A DNA stretch of 64,000 nt, taken from the NCBI RefSeq assembly GCF_016859285.1, contig NC_053403.1, positions 2,222,448 through 2,286,447 of the forward strand, read 5' to 3'. Both the position numbers and the translations under genes were made by a program. Source of the DNA: Xiphias gladius (taxonomy: Eukaryota; Chordata; Actinopteri; Istiophoriformes; Xiphiidae). The notes below the pieces were generated by a model. That model ran no database searches. It was not told where the DNA came from and saw only the letters and a list, made by a program, of their open reading frames with translations. Positions 62,301 to 64,000 of this stretch are shown here, piece by piece (the stretch's first letter is position 1; every line of letters starts with the position of its first letter).

Positions 62301-62822
62301 TGGTAATAGCAGGAATTAAAAATGCTTATTTCTTAGCTACAACAACTGTTAAAAGACAACACCGTTCCTTTTTCCAGGATTCACCCCCAAGGCTTTAGAT
62401 TTATTTCCTACCTATAGGCAGTCGTAAATGTTCTGAAAATTAAATCAGACAAGTTTCTGGAAGTTGAATTTCAAAGCGTACTGAAATTAATTGAAACTAA
62501 TGGCTGCTAGGACATAAGTTAATAAGTTTGAAATCTGAATGTGACCTTTGGAAAATGGTCAGCAGTGAATCACGGAATATCACAATTTGTAATACGGGGG
62601 AAGATTAGTTTTAATTTCAGCAACTGAAACAATTTTAGCACCTTACCAGCCAAATTTGGCACATTTTCCTCTCAGGTGTGAAGAATGCCGATGAGAACGA
62701 GCTGAGGTCCATCGCCTCCGACCCCGACGACATTCACATGTACAACGTCAACGACTTCCAGTTCCTGCTGGACATTGTTGACGACCTCACCATCAACCTG
62801 TGTAACAGCGTCAAGGGTCCAG
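21869..62822 (+). CDS. col12a1: Collagen alpha-1(XII) chain, N-terminal part (19 coding exons; continues beyond window)
   Basis: Exons: 21869-21947, 25826-25942, 28605-28748, 30725-30778, 32222-32485, 33157-33321, 35280-35453, 36166-36456, 36814-37416, 40863-41141, 41230-41505, 51670-51939, 54515-54781, 56174-56366, 56984-57108, 60292-60441, 61546-61665, 62018-62182, 62676-62822 (3883 nt, 1294 codons plus 1 base). Collagen XII is a FACIT collagen that coats collagen I fibrils in tendon, ligament, skin and muscle matrix. Domains: signal peptide 1-23, FN3 27-113, linker 114-131, VWA1 132-332, FN3 333-429, VWA2 430-630, FN3s at 631-723, 724-815, 816-905, 906-994 and 995-1100, VWA3 1101-1294. All splice phases agree. 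Nearly all introns are phase 1, so whole domains are skippable in frame. VWA1 has Asn at a MIDAS Asp position (residue 250), and one FN3 is missing relative to human. Collagen XIV is similar, but domain order, length and synteny favour XII. Confidence 0.95.
22272..22297. repeat. poly-T run
   Basis: About 26 consecutive T bases in col12a1 intron 1. Confidence 0.9.
23304..23350. repeat. (GT)n microsatellite
   Basis: About 20 GT units ending in GCGCGCG; located in col12a1 intron 1. Confidence 0.95.
25826..25942 (+). CDS. col12a1: col12a1 exon 2: FN3-1, first half
   Basis: Phase 1/1, acceptor TTCACAG and donor [26 protein letters not shown] then W, close to human [20 protein letters not shown] as I recall it. 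Confidence 0.93.
26563..27440. repeat. minisatellite/satellite array, ~87-bp unit, about 10 degenerate copies
   Basis: The anchor TAACTGCCAGGTGTAACTG, or variants, starts at 26563, 26652, 26969, 27058, 27145, 27232, 27316 and 27402, giving spacings of 84-89. The gap between 26652 and 26969 holds weaker copies. Each unit also carries GTTAGATAACTGAGCCAGCT, AACTGACAGAACTAAC and TTGCATATTTTAATT. It lies in col12a1 intron 2. Confidence 0.8.
28605..28748 (+). CDS. col12a1: col12a1 exon 3: FN3-1, second half
   Basis: Phase 1/1, acceptor CTTTTAG and donor [26 protein letters not shown] and DYVVTITA give the typical E-F-G strands of FN3. Confidence 0.93.
29160..29400. repeat. interspersed repeat, GGAGCTTTTGATCATATCAC family copy 1
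   Basis: Contains TCTGGAGCTTTTGATCATAT, CACATAATCTTCATCAACAG and ATGGAATTG. The same ordered blocks appear at 47810-47940. It lies in col12a1 intron 3. Confidence 0.5.
30725..30778 (+). CDS. col12a1: col12a1 exon 4: short proline/arginine-rich linker
   Basis: 54 nt, phase 1/1, acceptor GTTTCAG and donor GTAAGT. Encodes [18 protein letters not shown], corresponding in place to the poorly conserved human linker before VWA1. Support is from phase and position rather than from sequence conservation. Confidence 0.75.
31685..31830. repeat. interspersed repeat, CATGAATGTCTGTACCAAATTTCATGG family copy 1
   Basis: TTTCATCCTCTGGGGGACAT, GAATGTCTGTACCAAATTTC, ATGGCAATCAGTCTGGTGG, AAGTGGTCGACC and CAGACATTGCCATCC in order. 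I recognise these blocks as a very common teleost repeat. It lies in col12a1 intron 4. Confidence 0.65.
32222..32485 (+). CDS. col12a1: col12a1 exon 5: VWA1, first part (DGSWS)
   Basis: Phase 1/1, acceptor TTTCCCAG and donor [26 protein letters not shown] carries the MIDAS motif DGSWS (146-150). It ends at the MIDAS threonine of DSMTG (T219). Confidence 0.95.
33157..33321 (+). CDS. col12a1: col12a1 exon 6: VWA1, middle part (TNG instead of TDG)
   Basis: Phase 1/1, acceptor CTCCAG and donor GTATGT. Encodes [20 protein letters not shown] and [12 protein letters not shown]. The codon at 33246-33248 is AAT (Asn250), where collagen XII VWA domains normally have the third MIDAS Asp (TDG). The splice positions match exon 18 of VWA3. 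Confidence 0.94.
33722..33746. repeat. (CCA)n microsatellite
   Basis: CACCACCACCACCACCAC-type run in col12a1 intron 6. Confidence 0.85.
34125..34335. repeat. interspersed repeat, ACTCAAGTA / CCACCACTG family copy (reverse form)
   Basis: Reads GCAAAGTAACTAGTGACTGT, TCTGAAATGTAGTAGAGTAG, AAGTATAAAGTAG, GAAACACTCAAGTAAAGTAC, AAGTAACTTAGAAC and ends ATTAGTTACTTTACACCACT. It is close to the consensus I recall for the family, in the opposite orientation to the copy at 815-1357. Confidence 0.7.
34440..34520. repeat. purine-rich (GAAA/GGAA) stretch
   Basis: Simple-sequence purine run between two copies of the same interspersed repeat in col12a1 intron 6. Confidence 0.75.
34568..34722. repeat. interspersed repeat, ACTCAAGTA family, second adjacent fragment
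   Basis: Repeats the block order of 34125-34335 (GCAAAGTAACCTGTGACTCT, AAATGTAGTC, GGAAATACTCGAGTAAGGAC, ATTTACCACCTCTG) about 430 bases downstream in the same orientation. It is more diverged. Confidence 0.6.
35280..35453 (+). CDS. col12a1: col12a1 exon 7: VWA1, C-terminal part
   Basis: Phase 1/1, acceptor GTTTTAG and donor [26 protein letters not shown], then [18 protein letters not shown] and closing cysteine in [18 protein letters not shown]. Confidence 0.94.
36166..36456 (+). CDS. col12a1: col12a1 exon 8: FN3-2
   Basis: A complete FN3 domain on one exon, phase 1/1, acceptor TTTGCAG and donor GTGAGG. Key residues: W in RVTWDSS, Y in [22 protein letters not shown]. It is followed directly by the VWA2 exon. 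Confidence 0.95.
36814..37416 (+). CDS. col12a1: col12a1 exon 9: entire VWA2 on one exon
   Basis: 603 nt without an intron, phase 1/1, acceptor CATCTAG and donor GTAAGC. Intact MIDAS: DGSYS (446-450), the threonine in [10 protein letters not shown], and ITDGKSSD. Closing residues [16 protein letters not shown]1 and VWA3 in the same gene are split into 3 and 4 exons. Confidence 0.96.
37417..40862. other. col12a1 intron 9 (3.4 kb)
   Basis: No coding exon was seen apart from a tRNA-derived SINE (37915-38110). Mostly AT-rich unique-looking sequence. Confidence 0.55.
37915..38110 (+). mobile_element. tRNA-derived SINE
   Basis: The head has Pol III promoter-like boxes: TGGTGGCTTAAAGGTTAGAG (A-box region, 37921-37940) and GGTTCAAACCC (B box, 37968-37978), separated by about the tRNA distance. 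GACCATAAGGTTGCTGG is typical of teleost SINE heads. The body and tail are AT-rich and diverged, and the 3' limit is approximate. Confidence 0.7.
40863..41141 (+). CDS. col12a1: col12a1 exon 10: FN3-3
   Basis: Phase 1/1, acceptor TTCTCCAG and donor [18 protein letters not shown] matches the human PPKDLSFSEV position after VWA2. Ends [17 protein letters not shown]. The following intron is only 88 bases. Confidence 0.94.
41230..41505 (+). CDS. col12a1: col12a1 exon 11: FN3-4
   Basis: Phase 1/1, acceptor GTTGCAG and donor [26 protein letters not shown] through [18 protein letters not shown]. It aligns with the human RNLKVTDETTDSFKITW domain as recalled. Confidence 0.95.
44198..44340 (+). mobile_element. 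tRNA-derived SINE (second type)
   Basis: CCCGGTGGCCTAGCGGGGAA (A-box region), CATGCGATTTAACTACAACG, TCTGCTTCGATTAC (B-box region) and CCTTTGTTGCATGTTGTGG then CTCTTTCCCC. This layout matches fish tRNA-derived SINEs with a GCTGCATGTC-type body. It is diverged. Confidence 0.65.
44640..44905. repeat. pyrimidine-rich low-complexity stretch
   Basis: Degenerate CTGTCTCTCTTTGT-like units extend over about 265 bases in col12a1 intron 11. It lacks coding potential despite an open frame. Confidence 0.7.
46510..46860. repeat. probable interspersed repeat ending GATCGGTGCATTCCTAAT
   Basis: CTGATTCCGATACCTAAACT, CAGGGTATCTGCAAGCACGG, ATGGCCAATGACCGATTCCC and GGATCGGTGCATTCCTAATC resemble the TATCGGTGCATCCCTAA-ended teleost element. 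Diverged copy, approximate limits. Confidence 0.45.
47810..47940. repeat. interspersed repeat, GGAGCTTTTGATCATATCAC family copy 2
   Basis: TTTAGTAGCTGTTCTGGAGT, TTTCGATTGTATCACACAAT and CCTCAGCAGATTGAATTTG run parallel to 29160-29260. Confidence 0.5.
48357..48382. repeat. short (ATAG)n-like microsatellite
   Basis: GGATAGATAGAGATAGATAG-type run in col12a1 intron 11. Confidence 0.75.
50288..50725. repeat. interspersed repeat, CATGAATGTCTGTACC family copy 2 with internal duplication
   Basis: GGGGTTCATCCTCTGAGGAG at about 50339 and GGGTTCATCCGCTGAGGAGC at about 50457 are two copies of one module. They are followed by TAGTGGTGCTAGAGAAGAAA, TAGAGGGTCACCAGAAATC, a poly-A run and CAGACCATGAACACCCACCG / CAAATTTCATGTTAACC. 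These blocks belong to the family seen at 31685-31830. Confidence 0.6.
51670..51939 (+). CDS. col12a1: col12a1 exon 12: FN3-5
   Basis: Phase 1/1, acceptor GTCTTCAG and donor [26 protein letters not shown] and [15 protein letters not shown] align with the human DLVTKDITDTSIGAYWT / WKSLYDD domain. That is the sixth human FN3 before VWA3 here, implying that the fifth human FN3 has no counterpart in this gene. Confidence 0.94.
52551..52569. repeat. short telomere-like TAACCC repeat
   Basis: About three (TAACCC) units in col12a1 intron 12. Too short to suggest a former chromosome end. Confidence 0.8.
53992..54345. repeat. interspersed repeat, GATTAATCGA family copy (most complete)
   Basis: ACTTGACCTGCAACAATTAG, TTGATTAATCAGTCGATAGA, TATTTTGATAATCCATTAAT, TTTTTAAGCAACAATGCCAG, GTAGGACAAAAC and ATTTATCGATTAATCAAAAA in order. 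It spans nearly the whole consensus I recall for the family. It lies in col12a1 intron 12. Confidence 0.75.
54515..54781 (+). CDS. col12a1: col12a1 exon 13: FN3-6
   Basis: Phase 1/1, acceptor TTTTCAG and donor [36 protein letters not shown] and [15 protein letters not shown] parallel human KTLKVDEETENTMRVTWKPA. Confidence 0.95.
56174..56366 (+). CDS. col12a1: col12a1 exon 14: FN3-7, first part
   Basis: Phase 1 start, phase 2 end (donor GTAAGC). [32 protein letters not shown] and [12 protein letters not shown]. The only non-phase-1 intron among the supported col12a1 exons follows it. Confidence 0.95.
56567..56872. repeat. CCCTAGCAACC-type minisatellite
   Basis: Degenerate units such as GTAGCAACCATC, CACCCTAGCGAACATCTAGT, CATAGCAACCACCCC, ACCTAGCAGCAACC and AACACCCTAGCAAAAAC fill the stretch within col12a1 intron 14. 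The motif is widespread in teleosts. Confidence 0.7.
56984..57108 (+). CDS. col12a1: col12a1 exon 15: FN3-7, second part
   Basis: Phase 2/1, acceptor CCCTCAG and donor [26 protein letters not shown] matches human [20 protein letters not shown]. Ends in a Pro/Ser-rich linker ([11 protein letters not shown]). Confidence 0.94.
57109..60291. other. col12a1 intron 15 (3.2 kb) with GC-rich TATA-bearing segment
   Basis: No coding exon was seen. The last third (59510-59890) is less AT-rich and ends in CTGGATATAAAAACCC (TATAAAAA at 59891-59898), about 400 bases before the VWA3 exon. A short AC repeat lies at 60164-60181. Confidence 0.5.
60164..60181. repeat. (AC)n microsatellite
   Basis: Nine AC units shortly before col12a1 exon 16. 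Confidence 0.9.
60292..60441 (+). CDS. col12a1: col12a1 exon 16: VWA3, DGSWS part
   Basis: Phase 1/1, acceptor CCTGCAG and donor GTAATA. Encodes C1104, [20 protein letters not shown] (MIDAS DGSWS at 1117-1121) and ISPERVQI. Its border has no counterpart in VWA1, whose exon 5 continues past this point. Confidence 0.95.
60480..61370. repeat. degenerate ACT/TAC trinucleotide-rich tract, interrupted by an interspersed repeat
   Basis: Runs such as ACTAACACTACTATTATTTT, AACTACTACCACTACTGTCC and AACTACTACTATCATAATTT occupy 60480-60620 and 61060-61370 in intron 16. An unrelated repeat sits between them. Confidence 0.7.
60625..61045. repeat. interspersed repeat, ACTCAAGTA / GTGGTGGAAAAGTA family, inserted in the trinucleotide tract
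   Basis: Begins GAGTGGTGACAAAAGTACTC and has AATACTCCATTACAAGTGAA. Later come CTTCTGAAATGTAGCTGAGT, AAAGTGGTGG and AATAGTACTTCAAAAC. These are characteristic blocks of the family also at 815-1357 and 34125-34335. Confidence 0.65.
61546..61665 (+). CDS. col12a1: col12a1 exon 17: VWA3, second part
   Basis: Phase 1/1, acceptor TCTGCAG and donor [26 protein letters not shown] through YKGGNTMTG, ending at the same MTG position as VWA1 exon 5. Confidence 0.95.
62018..62182 (+). CDS. col12a1: col12a1 exon 18: VWA3, ITDGKSQD part
   Basis: 165 nt, exactly the length of exon 6 of VWA1, phase 1/1, acceptor CATACAG and donor GTGGGT. Contains [13 protein letters not shown] and [13 protein letters not shown] with the MIDAS Asp intact. 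Confidence 0.95.
62676..62822 (+). CDS. col12a1: col12a1 exon 19: VWA3, C-terminal part
   Basis: Phase 1/1, acceptor TCTCAG and donor [26 protein letters not shown] and [14 protein letters not shown] match human KNADEVELKMIATDPDDTH and [12 protein letters not shown]. It is the last exon I can support in the window. Confidence 0.95.
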
Positions 62823-63194
62823 GTGAGAAAGGAGGTGAAAGAGTTGCTATCAGCAGAATCAGCTTCAAGAAACACGGGGTCTCAGAAGGCTGCAAGAAGT
62901 GGCCAGATTTGGGATTCTTACACTTTCACAACAAGTTGTCTTACAGCTGGGAAATATTGTCTTTTAGTCTGTTATAATATACAACAAAATATGTTTAAGC
63001 AGAGGAGGGCCTAGTCTAGCAAAACAAAGATGACCTGTGGCAAAATTCAAGCCATTTAGCTTGAAATTTGACATTTTGGGCCAATTTTGAAAACATTTTG
63101 TCCTGATTCTGTTATAGACTTTTATGGGCAAATTAGTTTTGTTAAAAAACATTCAAAGACAAATTAAATAGAAAAAATGATCCTTCGTTTATTT

Positions 63195-63766
63195 TTGTTC
63201 ATCTACTTATCTATACCTATGTGTGTTTTTAATTTTTTTTTTTAAAAAAAAAAAAAAGAAAAAAAGAAAAATCATCATGGATGAAAATGCACCAAACAAA
63301 ATGCAATGCTTCATCATCATCTTCATCTGTGAATGAGAACTTTTTTCCCAATGCCGCGCGCGAAAAAAGCCAGAACCCTTATCGTCGGAGGAGAGGAAAT
63401 TGTTTTTTTTTTTTACTCTACGGCGAAGTTTGAAGACATTTGTTAAGGTTCAAATAAGTTTAAATTAAAAATAAAAAAAATTAAAAAAAAAAAACAAAAA
63501 AAAAAAATGTTTTGTTTTTTATTTTCCTTCATCCTACTTATTTTCCAATTTTTAGGGAAAAAAAAGAAAAAGAAAAAAAAAAAATCTAAATGTTCAAAAA
63601 ATGCACCAAACTTGGCAGAATGCTCCATCTTCATCTGAAGTGAATGCAGACTTCTTTTCCCAAATGCGAAAAAAAAAAAAAAACACAAACATATTATCGT
63701 GAGGAGGAATTGTTTCAGATTTTACCCTCTTACGATGAAGTTTGAAGACATTTGTTAAGGTTCGAA
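63195..63766. repeat. ~313-bp direct tandem duplication in col12a1 intron 19
   Basis: Two units repeat the same blocks in order: CTACTTAT, an A/T-rich run, ATGCACCAAAC (63287 and 63601), CATCTTCATCTG, TTTTCCCAA, AAAAA, TTATCGT..GAGGA, and a 27-base identical block starting at 63425 and 63737. The offset is 312-314 throughout. The homopolymer runs differ in length between units. Confidence 0.8.
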
Positions 63767-63784
63767 CGCTCCACTGCGGCGTGG

Positions 63785-63811
63785 CTGCTGCTGCTGCTGC
63801 TGCTGCTGCTT
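63785..63811. repeat. (CTG)9 trinucleotide microsatellite
   Basis: About nine CTG units in col12a1 intron 19, just after the tandem duplication. Confidence 0.92.
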
Positions 63812-64000
63812 GCAGCTGTACTCGCAGCTTTACTCTGTAAATACTGCTGAGTCAGGTTTACACCTTTAAGTAATTACTGGTGTTTGAGATCAGATGGAGA
63901 CTGTGTAGCTGCACAAAGTTCTACTTTTTTCCGGAATTTACATAAGCACAGTTCGAGACTGACAACCATATATTTTTTTAAATTTTACTACAGGCTTTCA

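Noticed and set aside
21869-62822. Assignment to collagen XIV instead of XII
   Set aside because: Collagen XIV has fewer VWA and FN3 domains at the N-terminus. Three VWA domains in this order, plus tmem30a-cox7a2 synteny, indicate col12a1.
63785-63811. CTG repeat as a coding poly-Leu/poly-Ala tract
   Set aside because: It lies in intron 19 with no supporting reading frame or splice signals.

Overview
This is a piece of a vertebrate nuclear genome, almost certainly a teleost fish. It has spliced genes with GT-AG introns, long AT-rich introns and many short interspersed repeats of kinds I recognise from teleost genomes. Three genes lie head to tail on the + strand: tmem30a (CDC50A; 7 coding exons, 3141-9839), cox7a2 (4 coding exons, 12774-16696) and the 5' part of col12a1 (collagen XII alpha-1; 19 coding exons, from 21869, running off the right edge). 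As I recall, the human 6q13-q14 region has TMEM30A-COX7A2-COL12A1 in the same order and relative orientation, so this is conserved vertebrate synteny. FILIP1 would be expected to the left, but I could not identify any of it.

Layout. 1-2850 is intergenic and repeat-rich. 2851-3140 is the tmem30a promoter/5'UTR region with a full CRE. 3141-9839 is tmem30a; its 3'UTR probably extends to about 12120. 12540-12773 is a GC-rich, ETS-site-bearing cox7a2 promoter. cox7a2 follows, with a decayed LINE in its second intron. 16900-21300 is intergenic. 21300-21832 holds the presumed col12a1 promoter and untranslated first exon. From 21833 onward col12a1 fills the window. Its exons encode signal peptide, FN3, linker, VWA1, FN3, VWA2, five FN3 domains and VWA3, about 1294 residues in all. 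The rest of the protein, further FN3 domains, the fourth VWA, the TSPN/LamG-like domain and the collagenous tail, must lie to the right.

The three genes do not form a pathway. tmem30a encodes the beta subunit of P4-ATPase lipid flippases, cox7a2 a small subunit of mitochondrial cytochrome c oxidase, and col12a1 a FACIT collagen of the extracellular matrix. Their adjacency is ancestral synteny. I found no tRNA, rRNA, CRISPR or prokaryote-type system and no evidence of a novel multi-gene system. The observations most worth following are in col12a1: an Asp-to-Asn change at a predicted metal-binding (MIDAS) position of VWA1; one FN3 domain fewer than human between VWA2 and VWA3, where a 10.2 kb intron sits instead; a VWA2 domain on a single intron-less exon although VWA1 and VWA3 are split; and several tandem arrays and nested repeats inside introns. 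Exon borders come from reading frame, splice consensus and remembered family alignment, not from transcript data.
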